Positions 31,349 to 44,055 of a stretch of DNA of 64,000 bases are shown here, piece after piece. The notes under the pieces were generated by a model that was not told the DNA's origin, did no database searches, and worked only from the letters and a program-made list of their open reading frames with translations. Position numbers and translations under genes: made by a program. How positions within the stretch are numbered: position 1 is the stretch's first letter; every line of letters starts with the position of its first letter. Source of the stretch: Castanea sativa (taxonomy: Eukaryota > Streptophyta > Magnoliopsida > Fagales > Fagaceae). The stretch is taken from assembly GCF_040712315.1 (NCBI RefSeq), contig NC_134013.1, forward strand, positions 86,496,001-86,560,000, in the 5' to 3' direction.

Positions 31349-34300
31349 CTTAATGTACTAAAAATGAATCACAATGAAACAATATTTTCACAAAGGAACA
31401 ATCCAATTGCAATTTGCATTGCCCAGTTAAACATTAAGAGGTTGAACATGGATATTAAGTTAACAAAGCTTGCTGATGTAGTATCTATGCTATGAAATAC
31501 ATAATACATGTGCACAGGCGCACACAAAATGCTTGTGTAATCTGGGGGGTTGAAGAAAAAACAGAGGTCACTATTCTTATTTAGAGACCCCTGCTTATAT
31601 TACCATTGTTGGCCCACAATAGGCCAAAACACCTGAGCACTAAATCAAGTACGATTAGGATCTCTCTTTTCCTGGTAAAGAGATATAAGTTACAAATCCT
31701 CTGGTTGTGCATGCAATATATCACTATAACAATGTCAATGAAGTACTTAAAGGCAGCTTTCGAGTATCGTTTTTGAAGTGAGAAATTTTAAATGTGTTGC
31801 TATGAAATGAAAAGGAATCTGTCAATTCTTCGAGGTTCCAAAGGGCTAAGAGAACAGAAAAATGAAGGATAGGTAACCTAGGAGTCAACACCTAGGCCTA
31901 CTTAGAGTCAACACCAAGAAAAAGAGAACCTCTAGGAGTCAACACCAAAACATTGGGAGAAAATCAAGAGAAATTTAATTCAGCACCAAAAATAATCTAT
32001 CTCCAAAGGAGTACAATACTATTCTTATATAGACAACTAAACCCTAATATTGACTGACATAGGAAACCCTAATTCTATTTGACTAAGGAAGTCTAAGTAT
32101 CTAACTCTACGTGACGGGAGATCCCATCATTGAATTATAAAAAATAAAATCAACTCTAATAAATAAAATACTAATAACTTAATTAACTACTAGGACCTAA
32201 AATAAACTAAAATCAACCAATAAAAATACAACTGACTTGCAAAATTACATAAAAGTAAATTAAAATATATATTTCCTCATACTTCCCACATTAGATCATG
32301 TTCAAAGACTATCTACTCCTAATCATGCCATGAGTTTCAGGAATAATAATCATATAATGATGATTCCAAGAGGACCCATAGATAGCCTGTATCTCTAGTA
32401 CCATTTGATACTTCTCAAGATAATGGCTATCCTATCTTTTCATGTCCATTATTGCAAGAAAAGCAGTCATTATATATAAGTTTTAATGGCTAAACCGTGT
32501 GATCAAACATTAGCAATAGTGACAACAAAACAGCAAAGAGTTTAGATTTACATCTAACCTGTGGGATTCCTGTATGTAATGCAGCAGCAGTAGTTCCACT
32601 AATCTTACACAAGGAGAAACAACAAAAAGCCAACTAAGTAACTTGACTATTGCATATTTCAATAAGATGCATAATGTCAATATGACTCACAATGGAATAT
32701 TCCTACCTGCCCCCATGATGAATTGCAACCAAACATTTTGGAAACAGCCACTTGTATGGCACGGAACTATTGACATGATAAGAAGATTGAAAACAATGAT
32801 TAGAACCAACTCAATCACAATTGTAAGATTCCTAAAAGGTACCGCATTGTATATTGATGTGTACACTATCTATGATATAATGCCAAGAGTAATCAACTAG
32901 ATTCAGCAAAACTAGTGTTAGAGCATCATATTATAATATGGTGACTAACTTCATGCCCATGATACTATTTGAGTGAATTGCTTTTTCAAAAAACTAGTGT
33001 TAAGAGCACATGTTTTGCATGTGGACCTAGTTTACTAATGACAACATAATTAAATTAAATATTAGTTTGCAGGCTCTGAATTATCTACTCAACCTGGTGA
33101 ATTTAATTTTAATTATAATAGATTTACATTTTTACATATTGCAAATGGCACCATTTAAGAAGTTCCATCTGCATGTGCATTTATGCAGATGTACTTAGGT
33201 TATATAATTAGAGTGTAGAATACACATTTTCACTGTACGATGAAACAGTTAATGCAACTTGCAAAAAAAAATTCTAGGCTCTCTCTGGCTTGCCTTAAGC
33301 AGAGCCTTAGAGAGCTGATAGAGCTAAGTAGCTCTTTAAGAAAAATAAAAAATAAATAAATAAACAAAAATGCTACTGTCTGGTAAGCTCTAAAAAAGCT
33401 TTTTAAGCTCCTCCAAAGCTTTACATGGAAAAACTGAAATTTTGAGTTTTTAGGAAAAAGCTTTACAATTTACTATTCATAAATCCAGAGCTTTAAAGCA
33501 CTATTTACTATAATTTGCCGAACCCTCAAAACACTAAATATCTTTTGAGCTAAAGCTCTACTTCCTACAATAATGTCAGGCACATTATTAACTTGATAAC
33601 AGCACAATGCCATTTACTCAATGAAAAAAATGATAATATCTCTCCCCTCTCTTTGAGAGCTATATATAATTGTGACCGCTTATGCTTTTGAATGAGTGGT
33701 CAATCATTATTATATAGCAGGATATTCACCTGATTAAAAGGTTCCGGCAATGAAGATAAGACACACCAGTGTTACCTTACCAAGTGGCACCAAGTGCCCA
33801 CAGGTGTAGGGTACATAAATATCAAGAAATACCATGAAAATACTCCTATAACAATCTATAACTTAGCATATAAATATTAAAAACATTAGTTAAACCCTAC
33901 AACACAAGAACAATAAAAAAAAACACTCAAATTATTATCTAACCTATCCGTATATCCATTATAGGACACCTTGCTTGAAGTAGCTTGGTAAATCATTAGC
34001 AGATGATAAGCAGCTTTCAGCAAGTATTGGCAAGTGCTCAGGATAAATAGCTAAAATCCCCTTTTTTTATAATTGCCTATGCAATCCTAGAGTGCACATT
34101 TTTTTCCCTAGGTAAATACTCACACCTGAGGGGACTTCAACCCCCACCTTCACCTCCCAACCCATCATGGGAGGTGGAAGTGCCATTTGTCCAAAAAGCC
34201 ATTGGCACTATAGTGTGTACCAGTTATGTGTTTGATATCAAATAAAATGCATAAGTTGATAGATTGCAATTATCTTTTGAATCTGATAACTTTCCATTAA

Positions 34301-37300
34301 CAGTAGTCATCTTCTTCCAACAAGTTTTCTAATATTTGAAGAGACATACCCAGTGAAGCAAAAGAGCTGACTGTTAAAGAGAGAGATGCAATCTACACTG
34401 AGCTGTGTTTGACTTGAACATGATGATGCTTCTGCAGCAATCATACGGACAGCTGCATCTAAAGCTTCAAAGCCAGCTGTGAAGAGGATAAATCTGTAAC
34501 TTGTGATCTCTATAACAGTTCGAAGTACATGAAGGAATGCTTGGGGATTTTTTAGAAAGCCCATGCTGCAGACAATAAAGGCAAACTTGGTTCAAGAAAG
34601 TAAATGAGGCTAATGAAAACATCAACATATCAGTACTATGGTAATAAAATGGTGGCAGTGCAAGACCTATTTGCATCAATATATATATGGAACTAGTCCA
34701 TTCAAACAGAAGAGCAACAATAATTTAAAAGCTATACCTCCTATAATCACATAATGATATATTTTGACCCAACTAACAATTTGAACAGAGGAGCTCTGGT
34801 AAATAAACTTTATGGAGGCATTTAAAAGAAATTGAGAACAAAACAAATACACATATAAAGAACTTGCCTTCCAACAGAGCTCAGCCCAACAAAAATTGGT
34901 GGCGTTGACGCAGTCTTTAGAAAAGTGTGTAAATCAATATGAGCTGAACATAGTTCATCTTTTCTCTGCAGATTCCCTGAAGAAACAAGCGCTGAGATTT
35001 CACTGCACTCCTTACAAGAAAACTGCCACTCCATAGGCAGAAACCAAAAGCCACAAACCCGGACATTTGAAGGCCAATAACCTGTTAATATCATGAAATA
35101 AACATGGTAATGAAATTGGCGAAGAAAACTTGACAAATGAAAGAATCTGTCTATCATGGGGCACATTATATTATTTAAAAAGAACTGGGCAACCTTGTTG
35201 TTACATGGCAAATGGCCTCGTCATTATACGTTCTTTGTCAAGGGAAAAATCTATCTCCAAACAACGGCTACTTAGTTTAAATATTCTTTGCCAATCATAA
35301 ATAAATCATGCAATCCTATGCATACTATTCACCACAGAAAGCTAGTATTAGCTGTAGTTTTAGATAAACTCTTATGTACCAGGTTAATATTTGAGGTCTC
35401 TTTGGCAGCCTAGAAATCCATTATCCAGCAGAAGTACAAAAATGCTTCACTAATAAGATATTGGATTATGATAGAACTGAAATGATTTGAGGGTTGTAAA
35501 TAGCAGTAAAAGGAAAGAGTATGTAAATCATGATATAATTTTGACTTCAAGTGTAGAATGCCCTTTTAGGTTATTCAATGCTCTATTGGTAGAAGCCATC
35601 CCTAGCTCCCAGCATGTGGTTTGTACAAATTTGAAATCCTTTTTACTAACCATTCACTAAATCTTTTTCAATAAATGAGTATTACAAAACCAAAAGGAAA
35701 TTTTTTTTTCCTTTAATATTTCATGTTTGCTGTTCTTTCTATGTATTGCTATTTTCCTATGTATCAGAGTAATAAATTGGACAGTGATGGTGCATGTATA
35801 GCATGATTAGATATAAACTACATCCTTTGCAAGCCAAATGCTACAATGATTACCTTCAGATCAAGAAAGAAGCATTTCTTATCCTTGGTAGTTAATTAGG
35901 TCGTAAGTATTTTGCTTTATATTTGGGTTTTCTTTAGATTGTAGAATCAGGGGAATCTTTTACTTTCTTTTTTTCTTTTTTTGATAGGTAATAAGACTTT
36001 TATTGAAAAAATTGAACGTCATGTTCATGATGGTGAACACTCTAAACAAGAAACAGATACAATATAATCAAGAACTAAAGGAAATAGAGACTAAAAAATC
36101 AGATAAAGAAATACAATTTGTACACCTTCAAATAAGAGCCCAAAGGAACAGAGTATCAAAGAGGAGAGATATTAGATGATCTAATGTTCTCTCCTTGTCT
36201 TCAAAAGTGCGGGTATTGCATTCCTGCCTAACTAACCACATTAAACATGCGGGGACCATATTCCAAATAGTCGAATGATGCTTTCCAAACCAATTTCTCC
36301 ACATAAAGAAAAAAGAGCTGACTGACCTTGGCATTACCCATTAGATCCCAAACACTGCAAAAGCTTCACACCATAAGGTGTGAGAAAACTTACAATGAAG
36401 GAGAAGGTGATCTACTAATTCCCCATCACAGTAACATAAACAGCACCTATTAACCAGAAACTGACCTCTCCTGACAAGATTGTCAATGGTGAGTATCCCA
36501 TCATTAACTGTTGTCCATAAGAAGAAAGACACCCGTTTATGTACCTTTGCACGCCAAATGCCCTCCCAAGGAAATTCATCAGTGTTAGGACTAGATAACA
36601 GATTATAAAAAGAGCGTACATCAAATACCCCAGATGTAGTCAATCTCCAAACCAAGTGATCATCCCTCTCACCCCTCGGCATAGAGGAATAAATAAGCTC
36701 AAAAAAGGGATAAACAGTTTCTGCCTCCCAATCCAGAGGACCTTGACGGAAAAGTAAATTCCAGCTCCTATTTCCTTCAAAATTAGATATTACCAAGTCA
36801 GAGACCCATGCTTCTTTAGAAAGAGAGCAAGCAAACATAGCAAGAAAAAGTTCCTTCAAAGGAATAGGCCCACACCAAGGATCATGCCAAAAATTAACAC
36901 GGCAACCCTCCCCCACATTATACAGAATTTGACTAAAGAACTTCTCTGTGCCTTCCTTAATACTCCTCCACATCCCACACCCATGAGAACCTCTTACCCC
37001 TCTAGTGCACCAGCCTCCTCTCCCCTCACCATATTTGGCTGCTATATAACTTGACGCCATAATCTGTTACTTTCATTCCTAAAACGCCATAATCACTTCC
37101 CAAGTAAGGCCTTGTTAAACAGCCCAATCCTCCGGATCCCCAAACCACCACTCTCAACAGTCTTTTTTTGTACAAAGGAGATTAGAATTGACTAATGAGG
37201 ATTTGAGTGTTGATCGTAGAAGACATGGATTCACTTATGTGATTTTCCTCCCTCTCTTTCCCTTCTTTTTCTGCTTTTTCTTTTTCTTTATTACTGTTCC

Positions 37301-40300
37301 CATCATTCTTCAGTACTTCCTTGACAGCAGACAGATCTGACACTTTCTTCCCTTTAAAGTTTAAACCCTTTCCCTTAACTATCAAAATCCCAAAGCCCAC
37401 ATATATTACATGACTATTAGCCCTGAAATAGTCCTTCAAATGTCACTTTAGAAACTCTTTAATCCTGATTTTATGCTGCTCAGAGTTTCCAGAATTTTGC
37501 AACAGCCATCAAACTTCATTCTTTTGAACCCAGACACTATATATATATATATAGCTTAACCACTTCTAAAATCCTAAAATCAAAAGTTTCAAAAATCAAA
37601 ACTCATCGAATTAGCAATTGCAGGAAAGTTTCTAATTTGTCCTATCCCAAACAATCAATCAGAACCTATAATCTGAAGAATAAATAATAATAATAATTTA
37701 TGATTCTATGCCTAAAACTAAACCCAAAAAGGCTGAAATTGTCTCTTCACCCCTAAATGTTCCCATGCTTTCTCGTATTTAGTAGAAAATTACTAGGTTT
37801 ATACTTCAGACATTCACCAACCTTTTGCACTTTGCACTGAGGGGAAACAAAAGACTAACAGTTTAAAGTTCAAGAAAGGAAATTTTGAAATAATAAACGA
37901 AAAAAGATAAGTATACCAGGGCATTCAACAACTTCTTTGCTAAATCCATACCTGTAATACAAAATTAGTGAACAAATAAGAAACTGGAATTAGTATGTTT
38001 CTAGTCAAAGTAAATTCATTATGACGATGAGGGAATTTGTAAAACAGGGATGTCATCAAAACTTAGTCATCAATGAAGAGAAAATTAATCATCATACTAG
38101 CACACTCTTACTTGTTTAAATGTACTGTTCATTTGCTTATGAAAAATATTTTATCTCATATCTTGTAGCAAAACAAAATTAAAGAAGAAAAGAACAATTA
38201 AAATAACAGCCTCATTAACTGACAGGTTAGATTTCCGCAATTTATTTTAAACCTAATTGGATGAACCAGCTCCATGGAATACACAAGCAACAAGGCTTGA
38301 TAATTTCAACTAATGCTTGAGAAGAAGATCCAAACAAACACTTCTTTTTTTCTTGTGTTACATCATAATAGAAATTATGTTGATTTAAGCCTTTCTCTTA
38401 AATTTATCTCTCTTATACGCACACGCCCACACACACACAGAGATAGTGTATGAAAATCATGACTTACAATAATAGAGGAGATGAAGGCCTATCATGCCAC
38501 GTGGGAAGACCTGTTACTGGATCCTGAGTTCAAGAAATAAGCACTCGGATGAGTTTAAACAGAAAGCCAGAGAAGCCATGTACCTCCAAACAGTACAAGC
38601 ATACAGCAACATTTCAACTAGGCACTTTAACCATCTATCTTTGTTTGCTTTATCTCTTTTTTCTTTTTCTTTTCCATTTTTAAATACAGCTATATTCTGT
38701 TTCATGAAACTTTTCAAATAAAAATTTTGTTTTATAGATGACTGAATGCACCAACTTTTTTTTTTATAAGTACTAAAAGCACCAACCGTAAAAGGGCAAG
38801 GGCTCAGATTCAAATCATCACATCTCCAAGATCCCCAACTATCAGTGAAAAGAGGCCACATCCAATGAATCACGTCTTTCCAACAGACCTATGTGCATAG
38901 AAGTACAATAAAGATTACATATACAACTTATGAATGTGACTGTTAACCTATTTTAATAAGAGAGAAGCATAAAAATATGTTTACTTGTTAGTGATGCCTT
39001 TACCATCAATGAAATTGCACATCCCATAACTAAATTTTTACAAAATGTTGGTATTTTTAATAGTGTATGAGTACCTTGTTAGTTGTAGCTTCCTGAAGAT
39101 ATCTATACAAAAGAGGAAGTTCTTTTTTAAAGTGGCGCTCAAATGACGAAGGCGCACTACACAGGAAAAATAAATAAATATATAAAGTAATATGTCACAC
39201 ATAAAATTGCGGGAAATATCACATGAAAATTGACTGAGAAAAATATATGGTATTTATGAGTGAGAAAATATGAAATGATGGAAGAAAATACAAAAAGTTC
39301 CTTGGAATCTCTAAATGCTGAAAGTGGTTCAGAATTCAGATTCACCAAAAAATAGTAGATATAAAAGTTGAGAAGGGGCATTGAGAAAACAAGTGCTAGT
39401 CAGACACAGAATACTCGAGATCATTGTAATTTTTAAAACATGATACCAAATTTTCCCACAAAGTAATTTCACTCATCATGATGTCAGAACCTATAACACC
39501 AAAATGGAGTAAAATCTAAGTTGTTAATGTAGGAGAGACTACGGCAATGTTAATTAATAAGGAAAACAATTTATGACTAGCCAACACAACAGAAAACATA
39601 TTAATACATTATAGAGAGCATTCAATTGTATGAAAAGAATATGAGATTCTTCCATTACCTGTAAGGGACAACATATGGAGCAGCAACAATGCAACGGACA
39701 CGAAATGTTTCTGCAAGGCTCCACCCTTCCTGCATCATAAAATCAAGCAAGGACATCTTTCAGGTATCAATCATTTAATTACACCTACCGGTTGAATTTC
39801 AAATTCATTTTTCAAATCAACAAGTCTATTGCGTGTGTGTGCATACATGTGGAGTGAAAGCAAGAGAGGAGACTTATATTTGTTATCTTGTGGAATGCCA
39901 TATTCAATTAATGTCTTTTATTAAGGAGGGGAGGGGGGTGGGGAGAAAGACAAAGAGATGAAGACATGCAGTATAACATTTTCTCATATCTTCTATAACT
40001 TATCAGACCCAACCTACTCTCTCCCACCATCCCTATCATGACAGAAAGACTGTTTGCATAACGATCAATTATTGATAGCAAAGAGATAAATGTTAAAGTT
40101 AAAAGGGGCAGATAATTCTGTTTCTTCAATTTTTGATAAATAATTATAATAGTTTTTAAATTTTTATGAGAATATTAGTTTCATGCAAGTAGTTTTATCT
40201 CCTTAAAAAATCCAAAAGTAAAGTGCTTTACAGTTTTATTAAGTATCTTGATTGTATATTGACTCTAATTCGATGGTATCTCCATCAGCATCACAACATT

Positions 40301-42249
40301 AATCGTCATAAACCATTGCTGAAACTTTTTGTGAAAGTTTTCTTTTGACTTAAGGTTTGTTCCAATTAGAGAATACCAATGCAAAGAAATTTATCACAAT
40401 AAAATCACCATCCAAGCTTTGGCCACATCCAAATATCCTTTGAACTAGAGAATAGCATTCTCGTCTATGTTCTTTTGTAACCATTCTTTTTTGCAGTGAG
40501 AATGACAACTCCAGTAAGCCTGACCCTGATAAGACAAAGGAATCCGATATATTTTACTTTAAAGAAGTAAACTTTTTTGTCTCTGTAGCCACAGCCAGTC
40601 TCATCCATGGTATTAAATTAACAAGGAGACCAAAGTCAGCAATCCAAACCTGTAGTAGTCTCATGGTTCTGATCTGTAGAAAGGACCGGTGGTGATGAAA
40701 TTGGATAAAAGGCAACATGTTTTCCTGCCAAGTGATGACCTAAGTTCTGCAACCAAGGAATCATGACATCAACATGCTTTGTTCAAAATTTTTATTTAAT
40801 TGTGAAAATATTTACAACCCATAAAGGTTTTTTTTTTTCTTAGATGACGTAGAACGTCACCAAGGCAGGGGGCCTTTGGATCCACAACTGAGGAGTAAAC
40901 CACAAATAGACGACTCCACCCACCAAAATCGTATCAAGTAATCCAGGGGAACTCCTAGTGGGGATCAAACCTAGGATGTCTGAGTCTACAGCTCATCCCA
41001 AGCCTCCAACTACTAAACCCTAACGGGTGTTCCATTAAAGTATTATTAACTCAGCAATATGATAAAGCCATTCAAAATTAATGAAGTAGGAAATTCAAAA
41101 ATTCAAAAGCAATCCGGCACAAACCTCATGTGCTGAATGAGTTATTAGGACCACATTGTATTGTTTCTGGTCACAAGCATAAGCGGCAGCAATGGCCTGG
41201 AAACAACAACCAAAAAAAAAAAATGAAAAAGAAAATATTCAGTTAATCAAAAAACCATATTTCAAATATAAAATGGAAACAAAGTAAAGAAACTGGAACA
41301 AATGGCACCACCATTACAAAATCTAGATGCAATTCAAAGAGAAATCAATCCATATACATAGCCAAAATAACAGCCTGAATTCTTTAAAACTTTTTTTCTT
41401 TCAGTAAAAGAAATAATTTTTTTTATTTTAATTAACAGATATTTCTTAAATCAAAATAAAGGCTTAAAAGTGATGTTAGTCCCTGATGATTAACGCAATC
41501 ACTTTTAGTCCCTCAGATGACATGACTAAACTCAAAACTGACATGTCATCACACCATAGGGACTAATAGTGATCACTTTAAAGGGTGCATTTTTATAGGC
41601 GGTTGTAAAAATGTGTTTTGAGTTTAAAATAAGCTTTCATAAAATAAAAATAAAAAAAGTTATGATAAGTTGCTATTGCAAAATGGATTTTTGGGTTTTG
41701 GGTTTTAAAAACGGTCATTTAAGCTCCCAAAACGTCTAACCAAATGGACCCAAAGTATGTTAGGAATTAAAAGTGATCACTTTAAACTTCAAGGACGGAA
41801 ATCTCTAATAAGCTAAGCTAAATTCAAGGGACCAAGACTATATTTTGACTTGAAAAGTGAAAGTAAATTTCTTTTCTGATGACATTGCCAGTGCCCACTT
41901 CCTCATTTGTAATTTTCTTCCCAGAGAACCAATATAAAATTAATATCAAGCTCATTTTTTTAATTGCTGAGAAAACTGAAGAAAGAAGAACATTTTCTAT
42001 TCTTGTGATTATCACTATACAGTATACACAAGAATGGAAAGTGAAATCACTCAATTACACAAGAATCAATGAAATCTGGGTACCCTTTTGCTTCGTTTTT
42101 CTATAATTATTTTCTGAGCAACCAAACAGGAAATGCAAAGAAAGAACAGAGGGACTCACAGCGATGGGGTAGACGTCGCCTTTAGTACCGAAGGCCATGA
42201 AGATAGCAATTGGTTTGCTTCTTTCCTCCATCTCCATCTCTGCCTCCAT
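30680..42249 (-). CDS. GT1-type UDP-glycosyltransferase, sterol-glucosyltransferase-like
   Basis: Soluble-type glycosyltransferase of the UGT80-like group, expected to move a sugar from a UDP-sugar to an acceptor, possibly a sterol or other lipid. The acceptor cannot be read from sequence. Fifteen exons in frame, 518 aa: 42160-42249, 41125-41196, 40650-40746, 40377-40519, 39659-39729, 39075-39156, 38787-38888, 38468-38523, 37917-37951, 34868-35081, 34350-34565, 32707-32766, 32559-32598, 31073-31294, 30680-30736. The N-terminal fold begins with FGTKGDVYP (residues 20-28), the Glyco_transf_28-type loop. The donor-site motif has HHGGSGTTAAAL at 409-420 and PFMLDQFYW at 430-438. No PH or GRAM domain precedes it, unlike fungal sterol glucosyltransferases. 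It matches my recollection of the Arabidopsis At5g24750 type. The intron after exon 10 uses a GC donor. Introns hold a LINE tail and SINEs. The gene appears intact. Confidence 0.88.
31313..31348. repeat. (GA)n microsatellite
   Basis: About 17 imperfect GA dinucleotides immediately beyond exon 14 of the glycosyltransferase gene, within intron 13. Confidence 0.9.
31850..32285. repeat. Dispersed repeat, copy 1 (glycosyltransferase intron 13)
   Basis: Contains repeated 'ggagtcaacacc' / 'agtcaacacc' phrases, then 'caactatctcc'-like and 'aaaccctaat' blocks and an 'aaaataaa...actactagga' tail. The same order recurs at 57,775-58,140, so both belong to one interspersed family, perhaps an LTR end. No TSD was resolved. 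Confidence 0.6.
34095..34205 (-). mobile_element. SINE-like element in glycosyltransferase intron 11
   Basis: On the minus strand: 'ggcacttccacctccc' region, a box B-like 'gggttgaagtccc', then an A-rich tail ('gggaaaaaaat'). It differs in sequence from the family at 23,514. Limits are approximate. Confidence 0.5.
35970..37170 (-). mobile_element. 5'-truncated LINE (L1-type) in glycosyltransferase intron 9
   Basis: Minus-strand ORF2 C-terminus: an RT tail reading 'GGLGIRRIGLFNKALLGK' near 37,130-37,080, then an open stretch (about 37,060-36,341) with the zf-RVT-type domain (W..KVHKRVSFFLW, RCCLC, DHLLLHC). It continues after a frameshift at about 36,340 and ends in an A-rich tail (T-rich on the plus strand at about 35,970). 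The upstream RT and endonuclease are missing, as in typical 5' truncation. It lies in the same orientation as the host gene, so its poly(A) signals could affect transcripts. Confidence 0.8.
37182..37439 (-). pseudogene. Unassigned Lys/Glu-rich ORF beside the LINE
   Basis: An 85-codon frame with 'YVGFGILIVKGKGLNFKGKK' followed by a strongly charged KEKEKAEKEGKEREE stretch. Upstream sequence stays partly coding-like across stops (to about 37,530). It may be an ORF1 remnant of the neighbouring LINE with an internal deletion, or a captured gene piece. I do not recognise the family. Confidence 0.3.
40825..41035 (-). mobile_element. tRNA-derived SINE, family 2, in glycosyltransferase intron 2
   Basis: Minus strand: box A-like 'gttagggtttagtagttgg', box B-like 'ggtttgatccc', a body of about 130 bp and a poly(A) tail (the T run at 40,827-40,838 on the plus strand). 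Similar short words, 'cataaag' and 'cattaaag', flank it and may be the target duplication. Confidence 0.65.
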
Positions 42250-42617
42250 TGTTGTTTGCTTCTTTTTGCTACAGACTAATATTATGAGACTTCTGAATTT
42301 GGACTTCCATTTTCGAAAAGTGCAAGAAACAAACACCCAAAACGATGAAGATTTTGCATTATTTTAAAATTTTTTAAATTGGGAAAGTGTTTTTTTTTTT
42401 TTTCTTTAGTGTTATAAATTAGGGAAAATTTTATTTTATTCCCTAAATTTTATAAAATATTTATTTTTTATATCAAAATTTTAAAAAGTTTATTTTTTGT
42501 TCTGAGAAATTCATTTTTCCTCTTTAAATTATTGAAAATTATTTTCTTCATGTTCTTAAACTTCAATAAATGTTTATTTTTCGTCTTAAAACTATTTACA
42601 CTATTGAAAATTATTTT
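42250..42617. other. 5' flank of glycosyltransferase gene
   Basis: Probable leader and promoter on the minus strand. AT-rich tandem-like words ('gtttatttttcgt', 'attgaaaattatttt') occur from 42,420 on. No clear TATA box was fixed. Confidence 0.4.
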
Positions 42618-43405
42618 GTAAGTGCACAATTTGTATCTTGACCCAACCGCGTAATGGGTCCAGACCCAAAAAGCCTTATACAATCAAATTTATAGAACGT
42701 AGATTTGAAACCTAGGTTTTATGGATATTGAATAACAAGTATGGTGAGTTAGATTGTCATTTCCTACACAACAAATGAATAATATAACAGAAACTCTCCT
42801 TGGACATAAGCCGAGGATCACTTGTATTTACTTTCCTTCTCTAGACAATATATTAAAATTGAAGATGATGTCTACAGTGCTTTCTTTCTTTTTTTTCTTT
42901 TAATATTCCGTCCCCCTTTTAGAATGCCTCTCATTTCCCTTTATATCATCCTCCTTCTTCCATCCATCTTCCACGTATGGATCAAATCAATAATCCAGAT
43001 ATTTGTTCCATCCACCGCCCTCTGGAAGTCTTCAAACAACAGCTATAAGGCTAATCTATACTGTTCAGATATCATTTCCCCATTAATGAGGCCAGAAGGG
43101 TAGGTGCAGAGTCTTTAATGCGATGATAGCAGCTTTTTCCTTGATATTTCTCATTCGTTCTTCCTCTCTATAGCTGAGTGAAACATATCTTCACTCCACA
43201 GACCTTCTAGAATTCTCTTCCAAACACCATGACGTGTCATACGATCTTCACTTGACTTGGTCAAGGAGATGCCCCTCCTCGAACAACCCCATCAACCTTT
43301 CTAGCAAGAGCTTGCTTGTGGACTTCAAGGATCTGCTCGGACAAATTAATACCTCTAAATCCGGCCTAAGGCCCAAATACGTATTTTGACCATCCTGCCC
43401 CCACA
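42618..43405 (-). mobile_element. Solo Gypsy LTR, same family as the element at 44,056
   Basis: The reverse complement matches the LTR of the full element along its length: start 'tgtggggg', 'tatttgggcctt.ggcc', 'cctcctcg', 'cattaatgg.gaaatga', 'taaggct.tttgggtc', and the end 'acaaattgt...ctac/ttaca'. Flanked by ATTTT on both sides (42,613-42,617 and 43,406-43,410). The terminal T of the LTR is shared with or lost into the left flank. No internal sequence remains. Confidence 0.85.
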
Positions 43406-43410
43406 ATTTT

Positions 43411-44055
43411 CTTTATATCTTTAAATTTTACTAAAAGTTTATTTTTCGTTCTTAAATTATTAAAAAAATTTCTTTTTAATCCTTATTTTTGTCTCTAAAC
43501 TATTAAAAAAACTTTTTATAAAGTTTAAAGATGAAAAAAGACTAATTTAGATACTAAAATAGTATTTTACCTTATAAATTATAAAGTGGTTTGAATTTTT
43601 TAAATTTTTAAATTTGAAAGGAAAAAAAAATTATATATAATAATATATAACTTGAAGTGTTCATACCTTAAATCCATTTAACTCAATTAGTATCTAATAT
43701 ATTTTTCAATATATAAATATTAAATATTAAATTAATATTAATTAGGTTGATATTTATATCCATATTATACTATAATTAAGCTCTTTCCCTCTCATAAATC
43801 AAGATGTTGTGCATTAGATATCATTTTAAAAAATACACATGCTATTTTTGTTAATTCATTTTTTGTTGCATTGATTTTAGTCCTTTAAATTTGAGTTTTT
43901 TATTTTGGTCCACCAAATTTGATTTCATTTTCAAAATTGTCCTTTCGATATTTTCAACAACAATTCAATGACAATTTGGTCATATAGTACCAACATCTCT
44001 CTCTCTCTTGACCATTTTGAAAATAAAATCAAGCTAGATAGACCAAAATGAAAAG
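43411..44055. other. AT-rich spacer between solo LTR and Gypsy element
   Basis: Contains 'tttatttttcgttcttaaattatt'-type repetitive words similar to those at 42,540-42,600, so the solo LTR was probably inserted in this repetitive AT-rich DNA. No gene. Confidence 0.5.

Noticed and set aside
33230..33560. AGCT-rich segment in glycosyltransferase intron 11 as a transposon
   Set aside because: Repeated 'gagctt/aagctt/agctct' words suggest a repeat, but I could not find terminal repeats or a target duplication.
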